A stretch of 64,000 bases of DNA from Sequoia sempervirens (GCA_007258455.2 VDFB02373365.1:223690006-223754005); one strand, 5' to 3'; counted from the first letter of the stretch, positions 45,586-56,760 are shown. Program-made: numbers and translations. The notes: generated by a model not told the origin, from the letters alone.

Positions 45586-46176
45586 TCAATCTCGGAATTT
45601 GTGAATTTGATGTCCACGTAAAGTATTTTTGAAGTCAATAATCATCTTTTTATATGGCAATAGTTTATCATCTTTGGTTTGATATTTGTCATTAATCTGA
45701 TAAATGACCAACTGTGAGTCGCCATACACTTGTAGTTCTATAATCCTCCATTCTAATGCAATCTTCAGTCTGGTGATTAAGGCTTCATATTCGGCTATAT
45801 TGTTGGTACATGGAAACATTAACCTATATGACCAAGGAATGGTATTACCTTGAGGGGTGACAAAGAGTATGCCTGCCCCTGATCCATGTTGGGTGAAAGA
45901 ACCGTCAAAATATAAAGACCATGTTTGTTTTGATTCGGCATTGAAGACATCAGCACCTGGAAATTCAATGTGCATGGGATGCTTTGCCTGTAATGGTGCT
46001 TCGGCTAGTTGGTCAGTAATGACTTGTCCTTTGATTGCCTTGCGATCAATATAATGGATGTCAAATTCACTTAAGATCATAACCCATTTCGCTAGCCTTC
46101 CTGTCAACGTAGCTTTGCTTAACAAATATTTAAGTGGATCAATCTTTGCAACAAGATTAATTGTATGCGTTAACAT
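45586..46176 (-). pseudogene. Tat-type second RNase H (aRNH)
   Basis: In the same frame as RT. The first part (NLVAKIDPLKYLLSKATLTG, RLAKWVMILSEFDIHYI) is the end of the usual RT-linked RNase H. After a spacer a second, archaeal-like RNase H begins: SWSLYFDGSFTQHGSGAGIL (Asp), NNIAEYEALITRLKIALEW (Glu) and LQVYGDSQLVIYQINDKYQT (Asp). Two RNase H domains in tandem are a known hallmark of the Tat lineage. Stops at 46264-46266 and 46183-46185 separate this from RT. Both are TGA where CGA (Arg) is plausible. Confidence 0.9.
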
Positions 46177-46263
46177 GTAGTGTCAAAATTTTTGTGAAGC
46201 AAAGACCACTACTAGGCAAGCCTTCTCAATGAAAGTGTAGTTGAGCTCATGTCCTGTCAATGT

Positions 46264-47313
46264 TCAGTTGATATAATATATTGCTTGTTCTTTCCCTGTA
46301 TGGTCTTCTTGTGCTACCAATGCACCCAAGGATGTCTCTATTGTGGCAATGTACAAGATCAATGGTTTGTCTAAATTTGGCGGTACTAGAACTAGTGGGT
46401 TCATCAGGTATTGTTTGATTTGTTGAAATGCCATTTCACATTTGTCATCCCATCTAAAAGGAACATTCTTATGCAGGAGATGTGTGAAAGGTAGACTTTT
46501 GTCGGCCAATTGTTCAATGAACCTTCGTATGGATTGAAGTCGCCCTTGTAATGATCTCAATTGACTGATGTTCCTTGGGGGAGGCATCTCCATGATGGCC
46601 TGAACTTTAGCAGGATCTACTTCAATTCCCTTTTCTGAAACAATATACCCTAAGAGTTTTCCATATGTGACCCCAAAAACACATTTCTTGGGTTTTAGGA
46701 AAACTTTGAATTTCTCCAATTTGGTAAATATTTTAGACAATATTTCCAGGTGTCCTTCTCTGGTGTGTGATTTTTCCAATATGTCATCTACATAATCTTC
46801 CATGAATGTGTGCATCATGTCATGAAAGATCGTAGTCATGGCTCTTTGATAAGTAGCCCCAGCATTCTTTAGACCGAAAGGCATGACATTCCAATAGTAA
46901 GTTCCCCATGGACATGTGAAAGCTATTTTCTCTTGGTCTTCAGGTGCAATCTTGATTTGGTTGTAACCAGAAAAACCATCCATTAATGAATACATGGCAT
47001 GGCCAACTGTTAGATCAACTATAGTGTCAATGCTTGGGAGTGGGAATTCATCCTTAGGACATGCTTTATTAAGATCTCTCAAATATGTGCACACTCTAAC
47101 ACTTTTATTTGGCTTAGACACAGGAACAATGTTAGAGATCCATTCGGCATAGTCGATTGACCTTATGAAGCCCACATCAAGGAGTTTTCTTAGTTCTTCC
47201 TTAACCAGTAATTCAACATGGGGGTTCATCTTTCTGAGTTTTTGTTTTATAGGCTTAGCTCTTGGTTTGATAGACAAGTGATGCATAATGAGGTCAGGAT
47301 CAAGACTGGGCAT
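46264..47313 (-). pseudogene. Tat-type reverse transcriptase
   Basis: 350-codon uninterrupted RT segment. MPSLDPDLIMHHLSIKPRAK precedes the palm. VPVSKPNKSVRVCTYLRDLN and KACPKDEFPLPSIDTIVDLT are followed by the catalytic SLMDGFSGYNQIKIA and, near 46800, MEDYVDDILEKS with both Asp residues. GKLLGYIVSEKGIEVDPAKV, RSLQGRLQSIRRFIEQLADK and FRWDDKCEMAFQQIKQYL form the connection. The KACPKDxFPLP wording is typical of Tat-type elements. It is the best-preserved coding block in the window. RT residues look intact, but the flanking stops make it non-functional. Confidence 0.93.
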
Positions 47314-48129
47314 GTCTGCATAAGACTATGCGAAGTTGACTTGATTTGTTTTTAGAAATTCCATGAACTCTGGTATTTCTTTTTATATCATTGATGCAGC
47401 CAGCTGTAAAATTCTTGGTTTGTCTGAAGTTTCAAGATCAATAGCTTTTGTAGGCTCAATCAAAATAGATGATCGCTCATGATAATGCTCTGGGAGAGTG
47501 TCAAGATTCCCATCGTCGGGTTCTTTAGAAAGGTTTTCACCATCCAATACACTCTTTATTTTATCTTTTGTTGGATCTAATACTGCCAGATTCTGGTTTT
47601 CACCATTAGATCTTTTGTTTTTAACTTTATTTTTACAGCTGGGAGAATTGACACCCTCCTAATCAATGACTTTATGCTAAAAATCGCTAGTGGAACAATC
47701 ATTTACGTCTTCTGTGGAAAGGAAGTTTACAATAGCTTCATCACTTGGAAACATTGGTATATTGATAGGTTCGGATGAATCCCAATCAATGAGATCGGGA
47801 TAAATCAAAGGTATCAGGTCATCGGGTTGTGTGAAATCGGCTATGGTTATAGTCATAATGGAGTTGACCGTAGGATCTGAGGTATGAGGTTGGTCAATGA
47901 TGGTACTATTCTCGCGATGGTCTTGTTCGTTTAAATCTGACTCAACATCACTAGAATCATAGTTACTTTGTAGTTCAAATTCTTGTGGTTGGGACCCTGA
48001 ACCTTCACCTTCGATCAGAGTTGGGGTATACTTGTGTATTATATTAACCTCTTTATCCCTCCAGAATTCATCATTGGAAATGGTGTCCCATTCATATTCA
48101 GCAGAGTCTGTGTCAGAGTTATTTTCCAT
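47314..48129 (-). pseudogene. acidic linker between G-patch and RT (Tat-type pol)
   Basis: Continues the pol frame. The open segment 48129-47677 is Asp/Glu/Ser-rich (MENNSDTDSAEYEWDTISND, NYDSSDVESDLNEQDH) with FTQPDDLIPLIYPDLIDWDS near 47810. After one stop the frame goes on to SYADMPSLDPDL at the RT start. There is no catalytic motif. Such long acidic spacers between protease and RT occur in this element group. Confidence 0.7.
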
Positions 48130-48135
48130 GAAATT

Positions 48136-49299
48136 CTAAACTATGGCTAAACATGCTTCTCTTGAACCTAAACCTTCTTGCAATGTGAAAACAGTGCCTT
48201 GCGACTTTTTAGATGTTCTTTCTTTTGAGGCAGTATCATAACCTAATTCGGTTTTCTCTTTTGCAGCAAGTCTCGGAGGATTAATAGGTTCAACTACTCC
48301 TTTTCTTTTCCCGATGGGACCCTTATCATAGCCCATCTTTTGCATGATAGAATATCCTTTCCCATATTTCTCTGTTGGTAATTTGGCATTAAAAACCACT
48401 TCATCGTCATCCTTATATAACCAGTTTAGAATTTCCCTATCCTCAGGATCTTCCATGGGGAATTTTTCCTTGATGAATTGCCCATTGAACTTTGTGATTA
48501 GCTCTGTTGGTGGTTGTGTTGATGTTGATGCAGCTGATATTTGATGTTGAGTGACGGAAGGTTCTCCATGTGGCCGAGGTGATGCAGGTAAATTAGCCAA
48601 ACGAAGAGAGTATTCCTCGACTCCATGGTCTTTGAACTTACTGATTTGCATGTCAATTTTTAGAGAAGTATTATTATGAGCTTCTCGATTATTAGGAACC
48701 AAAGTATCCTGACTGGTTTTGAGATTTGCACAAGTTTGAGCCTTTGAATTATTAGCCGGTATTGTGATTTCATGTCCATCATAAGGAAACTTGAGACATT
48801 GATGATACGTGGATGGGACAACTTGCATTTCGTGGATCCAAGGACGACCCAACAAAATTTTGTATGCAAGATCACGATCTAATACCTGACAGAAAGTATT
48901 TTTGATAACAGGACCCACTCTGATCAACAGCATTATGAGACCTTTGGATGCTCTTTCTTCATCATCATAAGCTTTTATGGTAATCTTTCTTCTGAAATCA
49001 ATGGAATCTTCAGAAATTCCCAAAGCTTTGACCAACTTCATAGTACATATGTTTAAACCAGCGCCTCCATCTATTAGAACTCATCTAACACGAAACTTGT
49101 GAACCATGACCTCTACATATAATGATGAATTATGAGGATGAGTTATGGAAACATCATCTTTTTCAGAGAATGAAAGGCATGTGGGTGAGGATAAATTTCC
49201 TACCATGGCTTGAAAGTGATTCACATCCAAATCAGTGGATACAATTGTTTCAAAGAGGGCTTTTTCGAGAATTTCCTTATGTGCTAGGGAAATATTCAA
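48136..49299 (-). pseudogene. Tat-type protease plus G-patch
   Basis: Same frame as RT. LLNISLAHKEILEKALFETI and GNLSSPTCLSFSEKDDVSIT lead to VR, TGA (49081-49083), VLIDGGAGLNICTMKLVKAL, the retropepsin active site (LIDGGA). LAYKILLGRPWIHEMQVVPS near 48850 ends the protease. Near 48390 YGKGYSIMQKMGYDKGPIGK, RKGVVEPINPPRL is a G-patch. It has the same order as the 14-kb element at 30392-31353, so they share ancestry here. The single TGA has CGA (Arg) as its likely source. Confidence 0.9.
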
Positions 49300-49317
49300 G
49301 AGTTCAAAAATAGAAAT

Positions 49318-50030
49318 CTAAGCAGGAGTCTTTTGAAGTTGGTTAACTAAATCATATTGATGTTGAGGTGTAGGTCCAGTGGATTTTGAGGGGGCACCCT
49401 TTAAGACAACTTTGGCTTGCACCCTTGTCATTGCGTTAACCTCCCTATATTCCATCTTTTCTTTGACTTTTATGACATTGATCCGTTCATCATCAGTGTA
49501 GATATGATTAATTATCATATCCTCAATATGATTCACATTTTTTTTAGAAGACTCACCTTTTTGGTAGTTAGGCAAAGGATCTCGAAAAGCTTTGTGTTCT
49601 TCATTTGATTTTTGATGTCCTTCTATTGTAACAATGTCATTGTCGATTAAGTCTTGAATAGTATTCTTCAAGGCTTGACAGTTATTTGTGTGATGACCTT
49701 TGCATCGATGATAGTCACAATAGTATGCCTCGTTCCATGATGGAGGCTTTACATTGGGTTCATAGTTTCGCTGCGGTGGCAAGGTAATGACATTCTTGGC
49801 CATCAATTCTTTAAGTGCGGATTCCAAAGATTGCCCTATAGAAGTATAATTTCTTCTACAAGAGAAGAATTAAAATCATTGTGGATTCATGTTCGAGGTA
49901 TTCCCTAAGGAGTTATGATTGTTATTGGTTCCTCGGTAACCTTGATCGTTGGTAGTCCCTTGATTGGGAGTAAAATGTTGATTTACATTGTTCCTTGGAG
50001 GATGAGGATTGTGTTGATGGTGTTTTCTAC
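49318..50030 (-). pseudogene. Tat-type gag C-terminal part
   Basis: The pol frame upstream of protease. Asn/His-rich linker RKHHQHNPHPPRNNVNQHFT and GYRGTNNNHNSLGNTSNMN near 50020-49890, two stops, then SLESALKELMAKNVITLPPQ. The His/Cys cluster EAYYCDYHRCKGHHTNNCQA (49710) stands for the knuckle-like CEYHxGxxGHxTxxC block of this group, and LKNTIQDLIDNDIVTIEG follows. It joins onto the protease region with one stop at 49318. Upstream, it is cut by the nested insertion. Confidence 0.8.
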
Positions 50031-50215
50031 GTGCAGCAATAACTCAGACAGAAAATGATATTCTATCTCTCTTGAAAGATAATCTTCAACAATAAATTGT
50101 TGAAAATCACCCCAAGGTCTCTCGGGTGTCAGGTCATGACAATGCATAAACAACTCAGATAATATGTGAAAATGCTGGTAATCACAAGGGGCCTTACAAA
50201 TGAACAATGCTGGAA
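49983..50215 (-). pseudogene. unrecognised protein-like segment at the gag break
   Basis: The - strand reads SDENPLPALFICKAPCDYQH, FHILSELFMHCHDLTPERPW, GDFQQFIVEDYLSREIEYHF and LSELLLHVE. It then overlaps gag linker sequence in a different frame. Upstream of it CTTCCAG could act as a 3' splice site. Its composition is that of a conserved exon, not of gag. I do not recognise the protein. It may be a captured host fragment brought by the nested insertion, or an element segment I cannot place. Confidence 0.35.
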
Positions 50216-50944
50216 GTGGATTTTCATCAGATGCAATAATATGGTGATGCTTTCAACCCTAAAACTAACCCGGATTCAAAATAAACAGCAAAAGAGATAA
50301 GGGTTTAGAGAGATTCTATTATATTTTAACTCTTAAGATTAACATTGCAAATGATAAAACACTTGAAATGGACCAATCCCAATGAAACCAATCTCTGCTT
50401 GACCAAGATTAATCTGCAATCTTATAGAAACAGTGCAATCTTCTAAGGTTTTAAAGATTTTCAGATCATGAACATTCACCCAAGACAACCCAATTGCAGC
50501 TGAAATGGATAAATCTCCACAATTGAACCAAGCACAATGAATATTAAGGTCCAGGCTGACTTTACAAAGCAACTAACAATCAGCTAGCTGCAAAAAGTAT
50601 GGACCAGGGATTGCTGCAAACACTTCAAACATTAAATCATAAACATCATTGAATCGGATTTAAATCTAAATCTAACAACCTTGAGCAATTTGAAAGATAG
50701 AACCATAAGAACCATGCAAGATGAGTCAACACAAAAGAGATCACCAGAGAATCACAATGTCTGCAATTGTATTGAATCGCCAAATTTTAGCAACAATTCT
50801 TGTGTTCTGTTACATCACTTGCTCAGGAATTGACTAACTTCTACCTATGTTCTACCGCTAAATTCGCTCTCTATCAAATCTTCTCCTAATCTTTTTCTCC
50901 CCCTTTACAAATGAGGCACAAATGCCATTTATAGAGAACCCCCA

Positions 50945-51044
50945 AACATGTCGGCCTAATTAGATTTTACAACAATAACTGGCCCCAAAACAGGTCAGCC
51001 TAATTAGATTTTACAATAATAACGGCCCCCAAAACAGGTCGGCC
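50945..51044. repeat. 44-bp tandem duplication
   Basis: GTCGGCCTAATTAGATTTTAC recurs at offset 44 (50950, 50994), with the start of a third copy at 51038. Confidence 0.85.
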
Positions 51045-51339
51045 AGGAGAATTTCAAAATAGGACAAGATTTTCATTAAATGCATGAATATTATCCATGT
51101 TAGCCCACGATCTCCAACAAGATCAGATTCACGTGTCTTCTAGAAAGTCCTCCAGCTGTAGACAGTTTTGGCACAGGTTCTTAGGTAGGCCCCATTTTGA
51201 AAATTTAAATTGAACACTTCCAGATTTCCCTCTTTTGGCACGAATTCATATGCAAGTCCCCCTTTTAATATTTGTTTAGTCCTGAAAAATAGACATCATC
51301 ATTAATAGCCCACATGTCCAAATTAAATTTGAATAAAAT

Positions 51340-51540
51340 TTTGACCTTTTCTAAAAAAATTCCATTTTCAGAATTTTTTCTATTTTTGGAAATTTTTATT
51401 TTCGATTTTTTTTTATCTCAAGAAATTTTCATTTTCAGGATCATTTTTAAAAATTTCCATTTTGGAAAAATAATCATTTTCGAAAAAATTTCCACTTTTG
51501 GAAAAATAATCATTTTTGGAAAAAAATTCATTTCAGGAAA
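51340..51540. repeat. short A/T-rich repeats of the form CATTTTYGGAAAAAT
   Basis: Degenerate units of ~17-30 bp, for example GGAAAAATAATCATTTT at two places, in the LTR-like insertion. Confidence 0.75.
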
Positions 51541-51749
51541 CCAGACCAAGGGCAAAATCCAGGTCAAACGGACTCCAAACCAGAATCCGGAAAAAACTGG
51601 CTGGACAGGATTCTACTGAATAGGGCAAAAATTTCAACAATAGATCATCAAAACGAACCAAGAATGCGCGAAACATCGTGTAATATATCAAATTAAGCAT
51701 GAGATGTTGAGCATTTATCATCAAATTCATCAATATAATCCAGTATTTC

Positions 51750-52078
51750 AATTTGCACAAAGCCTGGCAAAAAATCCAGGAAAATCCGGGTGAACCGGAT
51801 TTCCGCGGACGGCATAAAATTCCGGACTTTGGCACGTACCCGAAAATCCGGGAAAATCCGGGTCGGGCGGAAAATCCCGGACTGGACCAAAAACCCAGAT
51901 TTTTGCACAGAGCTGGACTTTGAGCAGACTCCGGGAAAATCCGGACAGACCGAAAAATCTCAGATTGGGGTAAAAACCTGGATTTTGCACAGAGCCGGAC
52001 TTTGAGCAGAATCCAGGAAAATCCGGATGGACCGGAAAATCTCGGATTGGGGTAAAAACTCGGATTTTGCTCAGAATT
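51750..52078. repeat. 82-bp GC-rich tandem repeats, about four copies
   Basis: Units contain GGAAAATCCGG, AAAATCYCGGATTGGGGTAA and GGATTTTGCACAGAGC. GGACTTTGAGCAG occurs at 51915 and 51997, a period of 82. Two older, more diverged copies precede it. GC-rich and CpG-bearing within AT-rich DNA. Confidence 0.85.
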
Positions 52079-52217
52079 TAGTTTTTTCAAAGGGCAACCT
52101 GGGGAACTCACTTGGACAAGCAAGATGAACATCTAAGGACCTCCAAAGGCAATGAAATTAATAAAATTAAGGGGCCAAAAAACACCAAAGGCTAGAGCAA
52201 AAAGAGGGTCCCTACTT

Positions 52218-53477
52218 TCAGTGGGGCGTGTGTGCAAAACTGTACAACAGATTGTTCCCTTGATTTGTAACTGAGTTGACATTGTTGTGGTGAGTGCTTG
52301 GAGCACTAAGAACAAATGGTTTGGTTGAGGCATGATTTGCATCAACAACACCGTCATTCACTACATTTTTGTTATGAGTCCAAAATTTAGACTTGTCCTG
52401 ATTGTTGTGATGATTAGATGAGCTAGGATTGTCATGTTTGATTACTCCTCTTTTGATCAAAGCACCTTCAATGGTTATTCCATCTTCGATGAATTTCTCA
52501 AAAGAAGGACAATGTAAGTTCAAATGGTAGCTCATTTCTGAATTTAAGCTGTTAATGAAGGTAACCATCTTTTCCTTTTCAGGAACAGGACGTGGATATC
52601 TAGCAAACATTCTTCTCCATCTTTGAAGAAATGTAATGAAAGATTCACCAGGTTTTTGCGCAACTTTGCAGAGATCTATCATGGTGATTTGGTGTTGGAT
52701 GTTGTAAGTATATTGTGATATGAACAGGTTGATTAATTCCTCAAATGTCTTGACGGGAGGTATAATCTTTGATTGCCATTCCATAGAATGAACTCCAAGA
52801 CTCCTAGGAAACAACCACATCAACTAAGTGTCTTCATGAGCGAATTCTAATGTCATATTTCAGAAATCTATAACATGATCGATTGGATCTGATTTCCCAT
52901 TATAGCGATCAAATTTTGGCATTTCACAATGTTTGGGAAATGGAATCATGTTGAGACTTCGATCGAAAGGATAAGGACAAATGTCCTCAAGAGTATATTT
53001 CTTTGCGATGGTTCCCCTGTGTAACTCTTTAACTTGTCCTTTAAGTGCTTTAATTTCTAGAGTCAAAGCACCAAGATCAGATGGGGGTTTTTCCTCAGGT
53101 TTTCTCTTCAAGATCTCAGTATCAAAGTCATGCAGTAATTTAGCTCCTTGATCAGCTAGATAGAGAAAATATTTCTCTTTATTGCGTTGTAAGATTTTTT
53201 CTATGGCTTTGTAAAACTTGGGATCTTGCTCAGCTTCTCTAAGGTGGCATTCATCCTCATGTTCATCATCGCTATCAATAGGAGCATTGTTTATGGCTTT
53301 GTACTTGTGGAAGGGATTTTCTTCTCTGTTATCCATGTCGTTGTTGAAAAGTGGATTACGACTCACACTGTAGAGGGGATTACTGTTTTCACCTTCTTCT
53401 TGAGTATTTTGAGTAGGACCTTCTTGTTGGATTTCTTCCCTTGATTTGATGTATTGGGATCTTGTGAAGATAGGCAT
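52218..53477 (-). pseudogene. Tat-type gag N-terminal and capsid region
   Basis: Start ATG at 53477 (MPIFTRSQYIKSREEIQQEG). Acidic and Gln-rich first 100 residues are followed by a coiled-coil segment GALTLEIKALKGQVKELHRG. Capsid core: CEMPKFDRYNGKSDPIDHVI, then two stops near 52857 and 52824, LFPRSLGVHSMEWQSKIIPP, FEELINLFISQYTYNIQHQI, QKPGESFITFLQRWRRMFAR and MVTFINSLNSEMSYHLNL. These are the conserved plant gypsy capsid blocks. The two stops are TGA and TAG, each one C-to-T step from Arg or Gln codons. The protein is cut after ...NQGNN by the nested insertion. Confidence 0.88.
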
Positions 53478-53726
53478 GTGATTTTGAAGAAATCTTCTAA
53501 ACTTAGATCACAGTTTCGATGAGTGTGATAATGGGGATCTCTTGATCTGATAAGATGGAGATCTTATGATATGATCAATGATGTTTCCTAATTTTTGATT
53601 ATGGCTTCCAATGATGAAGGATGTCAGAATCCTGTTGGGGAAGGTAAATCAAATAATCAGAAAATTTGTTTTTGGAAGACACACTCTTAAAGATTTGATC
53701 TTTGTCTTTGAAGGAGGAATTCAAGA

Positions 53727-54068
53727 TCACTGGAGGATTTGACTAGGATGTGAGGGATACTCAATAGAAGGTTGAGGTATGTTATCAAACTCAAGAGGTC
53801 GATTAAGATTATGCCGTTGGGATAGAGCCAATCTCTGATAATGAGCTCGAGAATCCAATGGATCTACAACATACTCGTCAATGAATCCCCTAACAAAATC
53901 TTGGTATCTATGAAGAAATCCACGGTAATGAAACAAGACGTGTCGACTCTTGTACAAAATTTTTCTTCTTTGCAATAATTTCTTGTACCCTAACTGTTTC
54001 TTAGGTTTCTTGATTCTAGTGGAAATTGATTTCTTGGCAAATTTTGTTGATTTCCACTTCCTAAGCAT
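53727..54068 (-). CDS. small basic leader ORF upstream of gag, unrecognised
   Basis: 114 codons, ATG at 54068. The N-terminus is strongly basic (MLRKWKSTKFAKKSISTRIK, KPKKQLGYKKLLQRRKIL), then GFLHRYQDFVRGFIDEYVVD and a Pro-rich end. It lies in the leader between the primer site and gag, in the same direction. I recognise no domain. The Lys/Arg-rich start would suit nucleic-acid binding, but that is inference. It could be a chance frame. 53478-53726 is non-coding. Confidence 0.35.
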   Translation of the reverse strand: MLRKWKSTKFAKKSISTRIKKPKKQLGYKKLLQRRKILYKSRHVLFHYRGFLHRYQDFVRGFIDEYVVDPLDSRAHYQRLALSQRHNLNRPLEFDNIPQPSIEYPSHPSQILQ

Positions 54069-55169
54069 GAGGGAAAATATTGAGAACGTTATTGGACCAA
54101 AAGATGTGAATGATTTTTGAATGGTTTCAGCTGTTTGTTCTTCACTTTCATTTCAGATGATCTTTTATCTGAGTTAATGTAATGGAAGACACAACAAACA
54201 TTCTAAAAATAGTTATTGTTAAAACCCTATACTAACATCAAGTGTTTGATCAAGAAAATGTTTTTCAGCAAATGTTTTCACAGGTTTAGCACATGAAAGA
54301 CAATTCAAGTAGACTCACTCTAATAGTCAAAAGGTCATCATAGCAATCACAGCCCACATCTTAGAACTGCGTCGACTCACACAGCCATCTCACCCCCGAA
54401 AGGGCACCCGTGTTTTTGTCTTTTCCAGGTGCGTACTCAGAGTGACGGAAGCGGATACCGGATCCCCTGAGCAAACAATCCTTGGCAGTTATATGGTGAG
54501 TATCTTGGGGGAAGATTCTTCCCTCCCCTTGCACTATGATTGAAATAATGTCTGGATACTGACATGGTTGGCTTTCTACACTATGATTTGTAGTCAAGGT
54601 TTCCATTTGGCACGACAATAGATTCCCTCGGGAGACCTCCCAATCTTTAGAACAAAGACTTTGGGGATGGTTATCTTGTTCACTGCCGTTGAATATGGGT
54701 TTCCCAAAATTCACTTTTGATTATAGTGGGTTGGAAAACCTGGATTTGGTTGTTCTCATTTAGGTCGTTCCCGTAGGGTGAGTACTTTTTCCCACTATGG
54801 CAGGCCTTCTAAAGGTTTTAATAAAGCATAAATTTGCATGAAAATGAAAAGGCAAGTCTGGTATTTTGATCACCCAGTTAAGGGGAAAGCATAGACCTAT
54901 TGCCACAGACAAAGCAAACAATTGTTCTTTTTAAATTCCAAATCACAATGATCTAATCTAAGTGAAGATATTGCTTCACCAAAAACAAGTTTGTCCAATT
55001 TTAACTGCAAAAATCATTGTATGGTGTCTATCCTAGATTGCTTCATTTTAAGTTCCATGCCTATCCTAGGATTGATCAGTTTTACCCAGATGTGACTATC
55101 CTAGGGTTGCTTCTTTTTAACCAGAGAAAATTCTGTCTGCGAAAGGCGTCAAAGTCAAAAAAAAATTAA
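54069..55169 (-). other. leader of the Tat-type element
   Basis: Untranslated leader. A 117-codon open frame (54714-54361) has no recognisable content. TATCCTAGG-ATTG-like phrases repeat three times at 55028-55105. Confidence 0.45.
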
Positions 55170-55600
55170 AAAATTTACAATCAGATGCACAGAAATAGAC
55201 CTTAAATGCACCGAAACAGAACTTATAAGCGCTAAAACAGACTGTAGATGTGCCAGAACAAAACTTGTAAGCGCTAAAACAAACCTTAGATGCGTCGGAA
55301 CATAACTTATAAGCGCTAAATAAAACAGAGCTCAAACAAATGGACCCGAGATGCGTAGAAACAGACAACTAATGTGCTCAATCGCACCTTAAAAGCGCTA
55401 AAACAGTCATTAAATGCACCAATTTAATAAACAGAAGAGTGAAATGCCCTAAATGTGCTATTATGTCCCTCGTAAGCGCTAAAAGAACCCTCAGAAGCGC
55501 TGAAACAGTCCCCAAATGCGCTAGAACACTTGTGAAAAACAAAGAAATTACAGTCCCAGAAGCGCTGCGGAAAGCTTCGGATGCGCTAAAACGCAAAATT
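55170..55600. repeat. 21/42-bp minisatellite in the element leader
   Basis: AAGCGCTAAAAC recurs at 55228, 55270 and 55312 (42-bp period) and, more loosely, at 55394, 55475, 55496 and 55515. Each 42-bp unit is two ~21-bp halves (TATAAGCGCTAAAACAGA and TAGATGYGCCRGAACAAA types). Located just inside the primer-binding site. Confidence 0.85.
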
Positions 55601-55673
55601 TTTTTGAATGCCAAACTCAGAACGCGGAAACCTGCCAGAAAACTCTGCAAGAAAATATTAAAATTGGGGCATA

Positions 55674-55692
55674 GGCCCCACGGTGGGCGCCA
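55674..55692 (-). promoter_or_regulatory. primer-binding site of the Tat-type element
   Basis: TGGCGCCCACCGTGGGGCC on the - strand at the LTR-leader border. This wording is common directly after LTRs of plant Tat-type elements. I do not assign the tRNA. Confidence 0.75.
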
Positions 55693-56052
55693 TTTTATGT
55701 GTGTATGAAATATGTGATCAAATCTAAATTAAATTCAACAACACAATCAATAAAACATTAAATCAAAGAAGCTTAAAAGAAGATTAAACAAATTATCAAA
55801 CTCTTATTGCAGCTTCGCTGAAGTCGTCTTATTGTTCTCTATCTCCAACGTTTCGTCTTTGCTCAAGTTGCTCTTAGATTTGGAATGCCAAGCTCAACGA
55901 AGTAGGCTACTGAAGAATGAGATTAAAATGCATACTAATGCTAAATGCAAGATTATGCTAATATGAGGAATATTGCTGAAATGCTAAAATGCCAGAATGC
56001 AAGTGTAATGTATTTGTCCTGTGTTGTGTAACCAATGCTTAGATTTGTACGT

Positions 56053-56064
56053 GCATTTATAGAG
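56053..56064 (-). promoter_or_regulatory. TATA box of the LTR promoter
   Basis: CTCTATAAATGC on the - strand, ~360 bases before the primer site, a normal distance for an LTR promoter. Confidence 0.6.
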
Positions 56065-56269
56065 TTTTTCAAAGATTTCAATTGGTTGGTTTAGTCAACA
56101 GCTGTGATAATTCTTGACAGATCAAACAGTTGAAGATAGATGAGATTGAAGAGAAAATAGAAGAAAACGAATAAAGCCAGATTTTTCCATTTTCATGGAA
56201 GAGATAAGATGAGATGATTTAAAAATCATCTTTTTAGAAGAAGAAATGGAAAGATTCTGATAAGATAAA

Positions 56270-56760
56270 TAATGAATTATCTAATTCAATTATTTATTTA
56301 TGAGTGCATGCTGATTTTTCTTAAATAAAATAAATATTTAAGATTTTGAGGAAATCAGAAGATTTCATAATTACACAGAATATCTAATTATGATTTGAAG
56401 AAAGCAGAAGATCTTTAATTAAATAAAATATTTAATTAAATTTGAAGAATCAATTAAATAAAAGTATTTAATTAATTTAGAAAAATAGAAAGAAAAGAGA
56501 TATTTAAATTTAATTAAAAAGATTTAATTAAATTCAAAAGATGATAATTAACTTAAATAAATAAAATATTATTTATTTAATTTAATCAAGTAGAATGTGG
56601 AATAATTAAATAAAATAGATTTATTTAATTATGGTGGGAGAATAAAATGAATGAATACTATAATTAAATTGATTAAATTTAATTACGTATAGAAGACTTT
56701 TAAAGGAATTAATTAAATAATAAATATTTAATTAAATGTCAGGAATAATTAAATATGACC
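56270..56760. repeat. array of palindromic TTTAATTAAATAAA-type segments
   Basis: Recurrent TAATTAAATAAAATATTTAA-like words in both orientations, many self-complementary. In the U3-like part of the LTR. Confidence 0.7.

Larger units (their letters stand above)
50216..52217 (-). mobile_element. LTR-like insertion inside gag, boundaries approximate
   Basis: About 2 kb of non-coding DNA divides gag. A TATA-like CTCTATAAATGGC lies on the - strand near 50930, in the same sequence context as the TATA of the surrounding element's LTR (near 56058), so this is probably an LTR in the same direction. It contains a 44-bp duplication (50945-51044), A/T-rich TTTTGGAAAAAT repeats (51314-51540) and 82-bp GC-rich repeats (51750-52078). 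No matching second LTR or target duplication was resolved. Confidence 0.5.

Noticed and set aside
51314..52132. Open frames (101 and 199 residues) over the 50-52-kb insertion
   Set aside because: They follow the short A/T and 82-bp GC-rich repeats. Frames are open on both strands, and there is no protein pattern.
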